Notes: generated from the sequence alone by a model not told the origin. DNA of 64,000 nt from Micropterix aruncella (GCA_944548615.1 OX155960.1:33572475-33636474), one strand, 5' to 3'. Counted from the first letter of the stretch, positions 8,001 to 17,465 are shown. Numbers and translations are program-made.

Positions 8001-10972
8001 AGATTATCTAGTGAAATATTGAGAGTCGCGATGAAATATACCGAAATATATTGATGGAGAAACATAATTTCGTAATTTGGAGATGATTCTATGGAAAATG
8101 GAAACCTAAAATGAAATAAATATTTTATTTTGTATTCTTTAGTTGTTTTCTATAGTAGATACATGTAAGCACACACCATCCTCTGAATGGTAAAGTCCCT
8201 TCGGATATTCCGGTTAAACCAGCCATATTTACTGAGAGATGCACCGATCCCAATAATACGATAAATTTCAGAACAATATCCTTAATTCGCCCCTTGCAAA
8301 TTCTGAAATTTTAAAAGAAATCAAACAATGTTTTCTCTTTGTTGTTGTATTTTTTAATAGGTATTTAATTCTCCGGCGAGGTGGATGGAGGAAAGTGAAG
8401 ATATGAAATGACGCAGACCATATTTACTTGACCATATTTTATGACTCAGACAATATTTATGGAAACATCGTTAATGGAAAATGATATCACGAGAAAACGA
8501 ATACAGAATTGAGGATGACGTAGATACAATGGATGACTGAGGTTGTGTGACAAATCCTTTTAACCTCCTTCTATAATGTATCTAAAATATCCTAATTAAC
8601 CTACAACATTACATAGCGGCAACTGCCATGCTACGCAAAATAATGATTGCGCAAAATATCCACATTGCCCTTATTTAAGATCCATGGGCAAGTTAAAGGC
8701 TTAAGCAATATCGGTGGAACGCCATGACACTCCAGCGATTCCGACGAAAATCCCAGGGCCCATCAGTTCCACCCTCATTCCCTGTTTCTGCCACAGAGAT
8801 CTAGTTTGGTTGCGTACAGTTTTTAGTGGTAAGCTACTACGGACGAACCCGTTACCCCAGGAAGGTATAACGTTATGTAATCATTCTTTAAACCGTGGGT
8901 GAACGTAAAGACTTGGGACGAGACGGTCCACCGTTTAGCTACTCCAACACCCCCGTAAGAGAACAACGCCTTACCGCTAGGCACTGGGAAGTGAACACAG
9001 CGGGCTGACCTCCGCCCTTACTACCAGATTTGGCCGGATTTCTCCGTTCTCCCGTTTTGTTAACTGTTCGAAGTCGCTTGCTCGTATTCTACCTGATGTT
9101 ACCGGTAATTCAGTTCGAATTTAACTCGAACCGTGGCGTCCTTTGCCCGTCTGTCACTCGGGATCGGGCGGCCAACGAGTCGTTTTTAGGGTGGTTGACA
9201 TCAGGTTAACATCCACCCCCGCTGCTTAGGAAACGTATAAGAGCATTTCCAGACCCTTTCGGCTATTCGCCGGAGTGCACAGTCGATTGGCTGACGCCGC
9301 ACGATGCGTCAACCGCACATCAGCAACCGAAGGCCATCCCCTAGAGGAACTGATCTACCTGCCTTGACAGACAAAATAGATTCTTTTCCAGGTTCGGCCC
9401 TCTTCGAGGAAGCCAATGAATAGGAGTTAAATCGGAAGTTGAGCCGAGCAGAGGTAACGAGCAGGTCTTGATGGCCTAACTGCACAGGAACCGTTAGCTG
9501 GTTGCGTACAGGGGCAGTTAACTGTGCTCCTGGTTGCGTACAGGAAGGATGAGGCAATTTAACAACTCATTGTATGCTCCTTCTACCTCCCGTACGATTC
9601 TGCACATCCTCCACTAACTCAAGAATGGCGGATCTAGTGGAATACTGCAGAAGAAAAGTTGAATTGGTGTCCCTGCGAACTCCCGCCGTACCATCTGTGG
9701 CAGCACGTAATACAATGAAAGAAATAACCTTACTTATTTATTAGCTCTACCAATCTAGAATTGAACTGCACAGGGTCGCGAAAATGTGGGTGGTTTTTTA
9801 TATAACGCAGAATTGTCATAAGTCTGACGAATGGCTACGCGCACCGGTGTACTTAAGACACCGTACAGAATAATGATTAACGTAGGGAACCAGTCGACCT
9901 TTTTGACAACCCGAATTTGAAAGTGATAGACGTTAAAATATATTCGCTATCATACCATAAACTTATAAAGTTTGGCGTATCCATGAATAAGATAGAACCC
10001 ATCAAAAGGAGAAATCTCCGAAGTACCCACTGGCACCAATATAGAGAGGATCCATAAGGCACTGTAAGAGAAAAATCAAAGAGAATCAAAACGAAATATG
10101 CTACTGAGAAGACATTCCTTCCGCTTGAACGATCAATAATATAATCCTAGGAAAATAACTATGAACTATAAGAGACACTTATCAGATGCGTTCCATGGCG
10201 GAACAATGAAATATCGAAACTTCGAACTGCAGCATGCAAAGCTGCGAACAGGGAGAAGAAAACGTCAGCTACCAGGCAGCCCAAAGTAATCTAAGTTAGT
10301 AATCCGTATAATCGTAAGTTATAATCTACATAAGAACATGTTTATTGAAGAATTTTATTGTTACTAATTATAAGTTAATGCTGTTACTTTACCTAAATAA
10401 ATTAATTATAATTAAAATGAAACAGTCCTCTGATGGACAGTAGCGTAACTAGATCAGTAGTTTGCAATATAGGCCAGGATCAAATAGGTCAAATATTTTG
10501 GATTACAAAACAATCCCACCTACCAGAAGGAGAGCATCATCCACGTAAGCGTTAACTATGCAGTCCTCCTGCAGGGATGGACGCGGAAGATCCGAATGAG
10601 TAACTCCGAAATTTACAAAATAGTGATATGTGAGGTAGCTTACATTTTTTGCTCCTCCGTTTCAACATAGAAAGACTCGTTTTTGGTCATATCGACCAAC
10701 GCCAAAAATGACTCTTTTTTCCGCAACAATAAGAGTAGCTTGACGTACGTCGCCATAATTGAAATGAACGCGAAAGATGCGTCGATTACAGTAGACAAGT
10801 CGTGGAAATTCATACATAAGTAGAGAATCTGAGGTAAAATGAAGCAAGTTTCAGATATGACTTGTATGATACGATAGACAGCGTAAGCGTTTTTGAATTT
10901 GGATACTTCCCAAAAACCGGACCACTTGACCACTAATGTCTGATAGCGAAAGAACAGATCGGACATGTCCAT
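1951..10972 (-). CDS. Odorant receptor (7tm_6 family), eight-exon gene
   Basis: Insect odorant receptors are seven-helix membrane proteins of olfactory neurons that work as ligand-gated channels with the co-receptor Orco. I read join(10972..10644, 8302..8177, 8105..7937, 7863..7772, 7689..7590, 2583..2479, 2350..2195, 2073..1951) on the minus strand. Exons 1-7 give 1,077 nt, or 359 codons, without a stop. Every junction keeps phase, every intron begins GT and ends AG, and split codons rebuild I110, W152 and D239. Family hallmarks are LPFRGWFPF near residue 150, SSPNYEIMFLHQ near 162 and the late segment RIRKPTTLRALNFF. The length is normal for the family (about 390-400 residues). Introns 2, 3, 4, 6 and 7 are 71-128 bp, while introns 1 and 5 are 2.3 and 5.0 kb and filled with mobile elements. 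The last exon is uncertain. Whether the gene is expressed cannot be told. Confidence 0.88.
2195..2350 (-). CDS. Odorant receptor exon 7 (residues 308-359)
   Basis: Acceptor 'ttatttcgcag', donor GCG|GTGAGT. It reads SSSLHDAVYSCHWIRLDEKC, then RKAIFLIYERIRKPTTLRAL and NFFDVSNSTYLA. The 'S..L..A.Y...W...' opening and 'R...P..L.A..F......T' close are diagnostic of the receptor C-terminal third. 52 codons, phase 0. Confidence 0.9.
2479..2583 (-). CDS. Odorant receptor exon 6 (residues 273-307)
   Basis: Acceptor 'tttctttatttcag', donor ACG|GTAAAG. It reads ITPGSTAFIYIVVYFFGISF then QSMLLFRQGDELTTT. The Q......GDEL arrangement matches the Q.F.YC..GN.L motif of the family's sixth helix, although the usual Tyr-Cys is replaced. 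Exactly 35 codons, phase 0 at both ends. Confidence 0.82.
2640..2830. repeat. Dispersed repeat fragment, related to 3235-3365
   Basis: Contains 'gatgagtttcctcgttgg' and 'ctaaccctggg', then an 18-base T run at about 2813-2830. A diverged second piece at 3235-3365 has 'ggagtcccctcgtcggg' and 'caactctggg'. This resembles a dispersed lepidopteran repeat, but I cannot name its class. Confidence 0.45.
3235..3610. repeat. Dispersed repeat fragments with 'gaagtcggttaaaaa' end
   Basis: 3235-3365 is the second copy of the repeat at 2640. At 3385-3600 follows a different piece that contains 'acagtcgaattgataacctc' and ends in 'atgaagtcggttaaaaat', a terminus I recognise as very common in moth and butterfly genomes. 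There is no coding potential. All of it lies in intron 5 of the odorant receptor. Confidence 0.5.
3786..4633 (+). pseudogene. Non-LTR retrotransposon RT C-terminus, frameshifted and interrupted
   Basis: Reading across frameshifts gives ERVSPIKYLGVMVDYRLRW (about 3797-3862), LRNIIDLNMQKCVYYALCES (3924-3983) and AKTYLATVYKAQKAILRVI, the thumb and C-terminal region of a CR1/Jockey-like reverse transcriptase. Later frames give FKNRLCAYLLNA, interrupted by a foldback insertion at 4394-4606 and resumed as LLNAVNNNLLDK followed by a stop. The element is 5'-truncated, contains stops and shifts, and is dead. It lies in the sense opposite to the host odorant receptor, inside intron 5. Confidence 0.7.
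4394..4606. mobile_element. Foldback element with 12-bp target duplication
   Basis: Two arms of about 80 bp, from 'ataaataggatagaaaacg' to the 'ccgccgttgt' tip and back, surround a 12-base loop. A one-sided lead 'cgaagtctatcgcggttgt' precedes the left arm. Flanks repeat CTTCTAAATGCT (4384-4395 approx. and directly after the right arm). A deleted relative at 26,890-27,005 shares the lead and arms. Long duplications and an asymmetric lead argue for reverse-transcription-type insertion rather than cut-and-paste. Confidence 0.7.
4640..5289. other. No gene seen (AT-rich)
   Basis: AT-rich DNA inside intron 5 of the odorant receptor. Open frames are low-complexity Ile/Tyr/Phe/Lys strings with no recognisable family. 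Nothing else supportable. Confidence 0.5.
5290..5328. repeat. 15-bp-arm hairpin at the LINE 5' junction
   Basis: ATTTTAAAGTAGCCA and its exact inverse TGGCTACTTTAAAAT flank a 9-base loop, immediately at the 5' limit of the recognisable LINE. It could be a twin-priming scar or a small foldback. Confidence 0.6.
5313..6917 (+). pseudogene. CR1/Jockey-type LINE reverse transcriptase with one premature stop
   Basis: One continuous frame encodes a non-LTR reverse transcriptase that lacks its endonuclease (5'-truncated). Visible RT landmarks are NDGLNISLLLP, DSRPISILPTLSKLLERIV, LLDFSSAFNSVDFDLLL with the motif A Asp, and YADDLQLY at 6074-6097 with the catalytic Asp pair. The C-terminal domain ends in FAVQAARLWNSVPLPIRQLE and FKNSLKRHLLNL. 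The only lesion is TAA at 5994-5996, where the family's VPQG motif requires Gln: a single C-to-T change of CAA. The frame is otherwise open for about 535 codons, so inactivation is young. It lies in intron 5 of the odorant receptor on the opposite strand. Confidence 0.85.
6918..7185 (+). mobile_element. 3' UTR and end of the CR1/Jockey-type LINE
   Basis: Follows the RT stop with a C/T-rich segment (cccccctcccctcccgtctc) and ends near 'gtgtgtgcaataaagctttt', which carries an AATAAA-type signal without a long poly-A. The right boundary is approximate, because the next DNA (antisense coding-like, 7186-7440) also contains 'aagctttt'. Confidence 0.5.
7186..7380 (-). pseudogene. Unrecognised coding-like remnant in odorant receptor intron 5
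   Basis: On the minus strand an open frame reads IPFFKDILLDELMDRYTHFH, then RQLLKVINEETPVDVLQILV and ends near GLFSPGNSLFEKL at the LINE junction. Amino-acid composition and helical spacing look like real protein rather than chance. I do not recognise the family; a DNA-transposon remnant is one possibility. Both ends are lost. Confidence 0.35.
7590..7689 (-). CDS. Odorant receptor exon 5 (residues 239-272)
   Basis: Acceptor 'ttattaatcag', donor ACT|GTAAGT. It reads FIAETERTVNIMVFIQLTSC then VCASCVTAIQLIT, a transmembrane helix. It is 100 nt and ends in phase 0. The following intron runs about 5 kb and holds two LINE remnants and a foldback element. Confidence 0.88.
7772..7863 (-). CDS. Odorant receptor exon 4 (residues 209-239)
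   Basis: Acceptor 'gtgtaattttag', donor CTCGA|GTAAGA. It reads EIAEEHIEDEQMEDNYKTIN and then RWVYKHQCIL, the acidic cytoplasmic loop plus the conserved 'KHQ.IL' preceding the fifth helix. It is 92 nt, leaving two bases for exon 5. A second AG six codon-bases downstream would break the phase, so the first is chosen. Confidence 0.88.
7937..8105 (-). CDS. Odorant receptor exon 3 (residues 152-208)
   Basis: Acceptor 'ttcattttag', donor GTG|GTATGT. It reads FPFSIESSPNYEIMFLHQY and then a hydrophobic segment to MSFGCAQMEMLNHKMRV. The pattern PF....SP.YE...LHQ followed by a helix and an AQ..ML.H...R stretch is the classic middle of a lepidopteran odorant receptor. The exon is 169 nt. Confidence 0.92.
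8177..8302 (-). CDS. Odorant receptor exon 2 (residues 110-152)
   Basis: Lies between acceptor 'aatttcag' and donor TG|GTGTGT. One base completes the split Ile of exon 1, then the exon reads ICKGRIKDIVLKFIVLLGSV and later TLPFRG, ending in two bases of the Trp codon finished by exon 3. It is 126 nt, a multiple of three as phase demands. The donor is GTGTGT, weaker than the others. Confidence 0.85.
8842..9320 (+). repeat. GC-rich dispersed repeat, copy 3 (diverged)
   Basis: Shares with copies 1, 2 and 4 the blocks 'aacgccttaccgctag', 'ggcgtcctttgcccg', 'cacccccgct...taggaaac' and 'gcacagtcgattggctgacg', in the same order as copy 2. It is much more diverged and lacks the usual 3' end. It lies in intron 1 of the odorant receptor, antisense to it. 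Confidence 0.6.
10503..10590 (-). pseudogene. Fragment of a non-LTR reverse transcriptase (YVDD motif)
   Basis: The minus strand reads LQEDCIVNAYVDDALLLVGG, with YVDD at 10536-10547, then a stop. An acidic lead, 'AY.DD...LL..G', is typical of R1/TRAS-like LINE motif C. Only about 30 codons survive, just inside intron 1 of the odorant receptor, downstream of exon 1. Confidence 0.5.
10644..10972 (-). CDS. Odorant receptor exon 1 (residues 1-109)
   Basis: Begins MDMSDLFFRYQTLV. It covers the cytoplasmic N-terminus and the first two hydrophobic segments, around residues 33-55 and 62-85. The exon ends after two bases of a codon (AT) at the donor AT|GTAAGC, and reading on through the donor would hit TAA at once. 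The first ATG of the frame is used; a second ATG lies two codons later. Confidence 0.88.
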
Positions 10973-11045
10973 ATCGAATGAATTAATCGCATCGGCATGG
11001 CGGCTTTGCGGCTTTATAAGGCAGCTTTATAATCTAAAATATAAA
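10973..11045 (-). promoter_or_regulatory. Probable proximal promoter of the odorant receptor
   Basis: Directly upstream of the start codon on the minus strand are two near-identical TATA-like motifs, ATTATAAAGC and CTTATAAAGC, about 13 bp apart, with another A/T box (TTTATATTTTAG) before them. This position fits a short 5' UTR. No transcription start is visible by sequence alone. Confidence 0.35.
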
Positions 11046-13390
11046 CAGGGCTTTCAATTTCAATTTTTTTAATATTTTTTCGTTTTCTCTATAGAAGACC
11101 TTCCACGTTATAAATTCAAGTTTGGACATCGTCACAACCAGTGATTGCATGGTAAGCCAGCAGATGAGTGACTTTTAAAACACTCTAGATAAGGCGGGAA
11201 AGGAACTCACGGAAGAAGAAGATCATAGGAGGAAGAAGAATATTTCCGAAACTATGCATACTGACTACTTGGTCTATGTCTTCAAAGTTAAAGCACTTTA
11301 GATAAGTCTGGATAGGATCTCACGGAAGAAGAAAAACATTTCCGTCCTAAACAAAAAAGGAATTGCGCGATAACTTCGCAAAATTCTACGAGCGCTTGTT
11401 TATGTAGTATTTCCGTGGTATTAAAATGGTATTTTTCCAAAAAATATGTGGTATTTTCTTAAATAGAGAGATATTTTTTTGGCGTCGCTCGTATACGAGA
11501 TATTCTAACAAGGCATTTCGGCCCGACAAGGTATCTGTGTACCGAATTTCAAGTCTCTAAGTCCAATATTTCGAGATTGAAGCATGACAAGTTTGCTGTT
11601 TTTAAGGGTTTTGGACGTAATGCAATCAGTACCGATAGAATTTGTTGATTTCAGGTTGTTGCTAATAATAGCTATTTCAGTGGGTTTCGTATGTGAAAAG
11701 GTAAGAGATGATTGCGTTTTTGAATTATTGCATAATTCTGCCAGCTCATCCTAAGATTTATTTAATGTGTGCATTGTTGCATTAGCCAATTTGCATTACC
11801 AATGTCGGATAAGTATTAAAATAATCAGCAACGTTAGTTTTATTAGAATTGTTAAAAGAAAAAAACTTTAACATTTATGATAATTTAATGAATATTTAAA
11901 GAATGTTTTTTTTCCTGTGAATAATCTTGTTTATATTCCATGTTTTATTTAGCATCGTCTTGTGTATCCTTATTTTTTTAGTGTAAGATTTGGTTTTAGT
12001 CATTACATTATTTTTAGTCATTTTAGTCATTATTAAGATTATTTTACAAACATTCCTTTATCTAATATCCCAAAATGGGCTTAGCTTCATTGCCGATGAA
12101 GTCGGTCTCTTTTGCGATTAGAATTTAATATTCCATCAGTTAGCCGTGGTTTTGATTTGCCGTTTGTTCTTTGTTGCGGTATACTTAATCTTCATTTCCG
12201 TAACTTTATTAACTGACATTTCGTTGTACAATATCTAAAAAAAATAATGGCCTCGTTTGTGTGCTTTAGTTTACATAGTTCTTCCCAATTGACCAAATCG
12301 ATTTCTTTTTGCAGTTTGTCAAAAGTCAATTTTTCTACATACCTGGGTTTTTGTTATTGGTATTCTTAAAATCAGCCGTTATTATTTATTGGATGATAGT
12401 CTATTTTTTAATGTGGTAAAAACGTGAAGTTTATATAATGGTATAATTTAATGTGGTAAAAGCCTCGTAGGTTTGTTTAAAGCTGTTACAGCGTGCTCAG
12501 CTAAAAGACATATATAATTAATGATTGATGAACCACGAGGAAAGACAAACTAATGGTTTGTCTGTCCTCGTGGTTCAGAATGTTAATGTTGAGTCTCCAG
12601 TAAGGATTCAGTTTCTGTTTGTTTCTGTCTCTAATATGTATATGCGAGATTGAGTTTAAGAATGAAGTGATATTGTTTTAGGAAGGCAACCTGTAAATCC
12701 CTAAAATTATCGTATCGATATTTAAAAATACTTTAATGCAATTTTCATGCCGCAGACTAACTTCCTCGACCGACACATGCAATGATTTTTTGATAGTATA
12801 ACCACACCATCATTCTAATTCTGAATATGTGTAATAATCATTCAGATATTGAAGAGGTGTACCTATATTACTTTCCCGGCCCAAGGGAAAGGAATGTGAA
12901 ACACGCGCTAAATAAATCGTGACGAAGACGGAAATATCCATTTTCACCCCACCCCCTCTGAGGCGATTAAGACCATTCCAGATTGAAGTCTGTCTGTGAA
13001 TCTGTGTGTGTGTGTGTGTCTATATGTGTGTAATCCTCCACGATAGCGCCTAAACGCTTCATCCGATTGTAGTTGAAATCGATATAAGAAAGACGATCCG
13101 ATTGTATAGTTGAAATCGGTATCCCAGAAGTCTAGTCAGCGCTAGTCGTATCAAGTTGGTTCAATCTTAAAACATTGCAGTTTGACATTTGAAATTTAGT
13201 ACACAGATACATTTTTGGTTCAAAATTACGTTGTAATATATTCGTTGAAATATCTTGTATACCATTGGCGCAAATAATATTTAAAATTCGCTATATTTAA
13301 GAAAATACTACATCATTTTTTAAAAAAAAAACATTTGAATACCGCGGAAAATATATTACTACAAATATACTACGAATTTGCGCGCGATGG
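11046..13390. other. No gene seen; scattered repeat fragments
   Basis: AT-rich. Contains a near-perfect hairpin at 12529-12577, a (TG)n run near 13002-13018, and a repeat piece at 12985-13110 ('cttcatccgattgtagttgaa') related to 17,815-17,880 ('cttcatccggttcagttgaa'). 11,520-11,600 carries 'aatttcaagtctctaagtcc', related to 1,893 and 18,820. Nothing coding. Confidence 0.5.
12529..12577. repeat. 22-bp-arm hairpin
   Basis: Arms TGAACCACGAGGAAAGACAAAC-length (22 bases, 12529-12550 and 12556-12577) match at 21 of 22 positions around the 5-base loop taatg. Size suits a short foldback or a small-RNA-like hairpin. No flanking duplication seen. Confidence 0.7.
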
Positions 13391-13406
13391 GAGGTTGGGT
13401 TAGCGC

Positions 13407-13426
13407 GGGGGGGGGGGGGGGGGGGG
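13407..13426 (+). repeat. G20 homopolymer in a G-rich tract
   Basis: A run of about 20 G, preceded by 'ggaggttgggttagcgc' and followed by 'tttgcgggggtttg', giving strong G-quadruplex potential. Its length is likely polymorphic or assembly-sensitive. Confidence 0.8.
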
Positions 13427-13714
13427 TTTGCGGGGGTTTGTCTACTTGCCGGGAAAATCTTAGGGTGAAACAACCGATTTTTGTAAACCACCACCCGCTC
13501 AGGACTATTATGTCAAACTGCCTGTGAATACTGTTTAAAGCAGCGCAAAGTTCGTCAAAATGACATTATTCCTTATAATATTACCGGAAAATATTTTCAA
13601 CTCTCTAACATTCTGTAGTATTTTAATGCATTTTTCTGTGGTTTATATTTGGGTATCGACGACGTCATCGTAGTTCAATACTTCTATATCGCCGCGCCGT
13701 ATGTTATATCTATA

Positions 13715-14326
13715 GTAAGTGCTGCAAATATGGACCGGTCTTGTAATATGGTCCACCGGCATTTCTCAAATAACGTTAGTTGTACCTAAACGTCGGTTGG
13801 TGCAAAAGGTGTCGCTCCCCGCACGCAACCTATCAGTCTTTCATTCTGAGCCAGCTCGCACGTACGTGTTGGGGAGAGACATTTTGTAATTTTTTTGCTT
13901 CTTTCGCAAGCCTATAGAAAGGTAAGTTATTTGACAGTTATTCTCATGTTCTTTTATTATGTTCTCTTATCATTATTCTTTTATTCTTAGTAAAAGCTTT
14001 ACCCTTGAGCCATATAGGTAGGTACTGCAATATGGACCACCGGCTTTTTTCAAATATGGAGTAGTGATCCTTATTATAAAATCTATTTTTTTTTCAGAAT
14101 AACGTATACATTAAAAGAGAATACCAGGCAAATATGGGACAAACCCACAATGGCAAAAACAATCCCGGCTGTATGTGAAAAGTCAATGGGCCTTTTGAAA
14201 GCATCAAAAAATGACTGTGTACTAAAAATCCCGATCATACGTCTATCAAAGCAGTACACCAACCACTTGAAGATACTGTTAACCAACCGTAAACTTGGAA
14301 CAAACAGAAAGAAACAAAAACCATGA
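13715..14326 (+). pseudogene. pogo/Tigger-like transposase 5' region (fragment)
   Basis: After a polypyrimidine acceptor (tctatttttttttcag, 14097) a frame runs 14099-14326. It includes YTLKENTRQIWDKPTMAKTI and then PAVCEKSMGLLKASKN, matching the N-terminal HTH (psq-like) of pogo/Tigger transposases, which usually read 'W....M..AI.AV....MG...AS..F.VP..TL'. The expected F.VP.STL part has decayed to CVLKIPIIRLS. Upstream, 'aaatatggaccggt' and 'caatatggaccaccgg' recur at 13726-14045 as candidate transposase-binding repeats. The DDE core is not present. Confidence 0.55.
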
Positions 14327-14329
14327 AAA

Positions 14330-15700
14330 ATGAGACCTAAGAGTGAGAGAATAAACAGTGTATCAACGTAGTAAATATAGCATAAAAATGAATTTGAATG
14401 AAATTTAAAAATGAAATTCAAGAAATTTAGAATGAAAGCTCGACTTATGTAGATAGTGTATGGGCGCCCGATAGGTTGCCACTTGTGGGGACACTTTTTA
14501 TTTACGTCTGAGTATCGATGCGACGAAAACCAGTATATGATTGAACATCAGAACTGTACTAGAATGAAACCATGGCTTATTGGTAGTCGGTTGTTAAGCA
14601 CAATGTTGTTGGATTCTCTGAAATATTTGAATTTGGCACCCCTTGTGCACCTAACATATAAATAAACAGGTGCCACGACTATTTAACGAACCTTGAGAAA
14701 GTTGAACATCAAGGTGACATATAGACTGTAAAATTAAATTGAAGGTTTACTAATCATTAGGTACTAACATGTATTAAGGATTACTAATAGTAATAAATAG
14801 ATTGGTAGTAATAACTAGATAGCAATTGACAAAGTTTCCAAGGGAAAGTTGGGAAATCAATATTTAGTAATCGTCAGACTTAAATTGAGCGTCTTTTCGT
14901 CGATATTTCATTAAACATGTTTAATTGTTTTAATATTATTATCCTTGACATCACTTCAATGATAGACATTGGTTTTTTTGACACAAAACGTTTATCAACT
15001 TTTTGTATAAAACTACCTAAGATATTTTTTACAAATTACTTAATGTAAATATTTTTTTTGTAAAGACCACATTAAATGGTTATTAAACCATTACAATAAT
15101 AACAATTTACTGAAGACAACACTATTTATACAATTTATGATCTATCAAAACGTTTTTTGCACCACCGGGTTGAGTTTTCTTTCGGTGTTGAGTTACACTA
15201 AATATATCTTTCTACCACATTAAAAATAATAAAAGATATTATAATCAAGTTAGGTACTGTACTTACTTAGTGAAGTCTTTGGGGTAATGAAAAGTGATAT
15301 GTTTTTATTCATTCTATTATTGTTCATACACACAGTACAGTAAACCATATTTACAGTTTTTTAAATAATATATTAAACCACTAATGTAAAGCTTAACCTT
15401 AACCTTAAACCTCTTGTTTAATAATATATTAAACAAGACGCGAAATGTGTACGTACAAAATGTGTACGCCGGATGCCTTGAGCTTTGAGTACCTACTGGC
15501 GAAGCCGACATAAACCGGTTTTCTCTGTACTTACGAAGCCGCCAGTGGCCACGCACACACGCGTCTCAAGCTTATAGTAGTGTACCTATCATAGCGCGGT
15601 TGTATGAAGCTTTGTCTCTGTTCCGTTTATTTACTCATGTGGTTATACTTAGCTATGACGAAATTTGTCTCAGTTATAGTTTACTCTTTTTACATTATCA
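14330..15700. other. No gene seen
   Basis: AT-rich. A 69-codon plus-strand frame at 14456-14665 (begins MYGRPIGCHLWGHF) is not recognised and has no support beyond being open. A direct 'taataatatattaaac' pair lies at about 15365 and 15420. Confidence 0.4.
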
Positions 15701-15719
15701 CGTGATTTACCTGCCAGTG

Positions 15720-16040
15720 TTCGACTCCATTTGCCGCATCCCTTTCGCATCGTAGCTGCGAAGTTTATAAGACGATTCGGGCGGTTACAGCGCAGCACAA
15801 GTCCATACGTCTATTAAGACTGGTAATTCCACAAATTGATGGCCTGTGAGGCTGCGAGAGCGCTGTGTCCGCAAGAGGACGGCTAGAAAGGTCGCGTCAT
15901 TAATGGTGGGGCGGCACGGAGCGACGCGCGACGCCGACGATGTCTGCCGAGGGAATCGACAAGAAATATCCCCTATTTTCTTTGGCAATGAAAGCCTCGG
16001 GATTGTCTTATGCCGCGAATTTCCCCTGTGTAGAGCTTAA
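15720..16040. other. GC-rich island, possibly host regulatory DNA
   Basis: About 300 bp with clearly higher GC than its surroundings, no repeat-family match in the window, CpG-rich words (gcgacgcgcgacgccgac) and ATTA-type homeodomain cores. The 64-codon frame at 15846-16040 (MRLRERCVRKRTARK...) looks like Arg-rich chance coding. Confidence 0.3.
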
Positions 16041-16599
16041 CTAGAATAAACTGTTAAGGCTTTATTTGTATCGATTGAATATGGCTTCTATAATGAGTTC
16101 TTCGTCGTGTTGAACGCTGAAGACTCTAAATAAAACTCTTACTCTCAAAATTTAAAAGTTTCTGGCTTGACAACAACGTGTATCAATTGATCATCGATCT
16201 AGCTATGAGCAAACCGGTTTAATCACTACTTAAGTTGAAATAGCCACTTCCCAAATTGTAGTAGCTACGCCCTCACTTGTCTTGGTCACGCCTTTCAATC
16301 GATTTGGCCACGCCCATACTGATTTAGTTAGGCCTGTAGGCCGATATTGAGTGCCATTCTTCAATCACGCCTGCATATACACGTACGACTCCTTACACGC
16401 GTATGACTGCATATATTAGATAACAAAGCTACGTTTATAGATAGGCAACTGGCAATATGTCACTGTCAACCTTAAGGATAGTGGCTATACGACGTAGAAG
16501 ATGGAAGTACCCGTTGTAATTTTTGAGTCCCCCCACCCTTCTCCTTATCCTAATTATCGTGAGTAATTCCATTTTTTTACGACGTAATAAAAACGAACG

Positions 16600-17465
16600 C
16601 TGAAATTATTATTTTATTTTATTCTGGAACCAAACAGAACTACATACAATGCAATAAAAACCTATTTAAAAGTGACAAAAATCCATTAATGTGATTCCGA
16701 ATATAAAGTATACAAAATGAACGCAATATAATTTTATATTGTTTCCGCTTGAGAATGGGGGGAATCAGGATGGGAAGTGAGGTGAAAGGGAGAGACAAAA
16801 TAGATAAAAATATATTATGTATGTATATAAATATATTTATATTTAATTTTAGGTATGATATATAGTTATTATAATGAATATACTTGAGATAAAATTATGT
16901 CCTTGAACTAAATTAAATGAAATATAAAATGTATAAATGTTTTGTGATCATCTAGATAGACTCTAGATTTTTTTTTATTGAGTTCTTATAAGAGGTTTTT
17001 GATGAGTGTAATATGTCCACACTTAAAAAGTCTGTATTATATCTATGAGACGCTCTGTATAGAAATGCATTTTGAGATGCGTTGGTTTTCACCACAGGGA
17101 GATGAAATAGTCGATGCGATCGAACAGGGCGGGGAGGAACATAAAATTCAATGCGCTCCAAAATCGCGTTCGCATCGATGGAATTATTTACCAACCCATG
17201 CAAGAATACGGCATCGATCAAGACTCTACGGCTCTCCAATGACATTAAATTGTGGGCTTTTAAGGATTCCTCATAGGAGTTGGGCTTAGTGAAAGAAGTG
17301 AAATTTAATCGCTTCACAAATCTTTTTTGTATCGATTCGATCCGCGATATGTAAGTCAAATATTGGGGATTCCAGACCACTGATGCAAATTCCAACTGAC
17401 TTCTTACATAGGAATTATAGAGGGTTTTAAGCGTGTCAGTGGATTTGAATACCGATGATACCCTT
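16600..17465 (-). pseudogene. Non-LTR retrotransposon RT C-terminus (5'-truncated)
   Basis: The minus strand from about 17465 reads FKSTDTLKTLYNSYVRSQLE, FASVVWNPQYLTYISRIESI and QKRFVKRLNF, ending SSKTSYKNSIKKNLESI and a stop at 16952. The 'S.LEFAS.VW.P.....I..IE.IQ+.F.+' pattern is the standard tail of CR1/Jockey-like RTs. The 150 residues are stop-free, so this is a fairly young 5'-truncated insertion. 16600-16951 would be its 3' UTR; that end is a guess. Confidence 0.7.

Noticed and set aside
9877..10089. A minus-strand frame (VPYGSSLYWCQWVLRRF...) after a good acceptor, considered as odorant receptor exon 2
   Set aside because: Its frame does not match the two-base phase left by exon 1, and the exon at 8302-8177 joins both neighbours perfectly.
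14083..14421. A 112-codon hydrophobic minus-strand frame resembling a membrane protein
   Set aside because: It is the antisense of the pogo-like fragment at 14,098-14,326.
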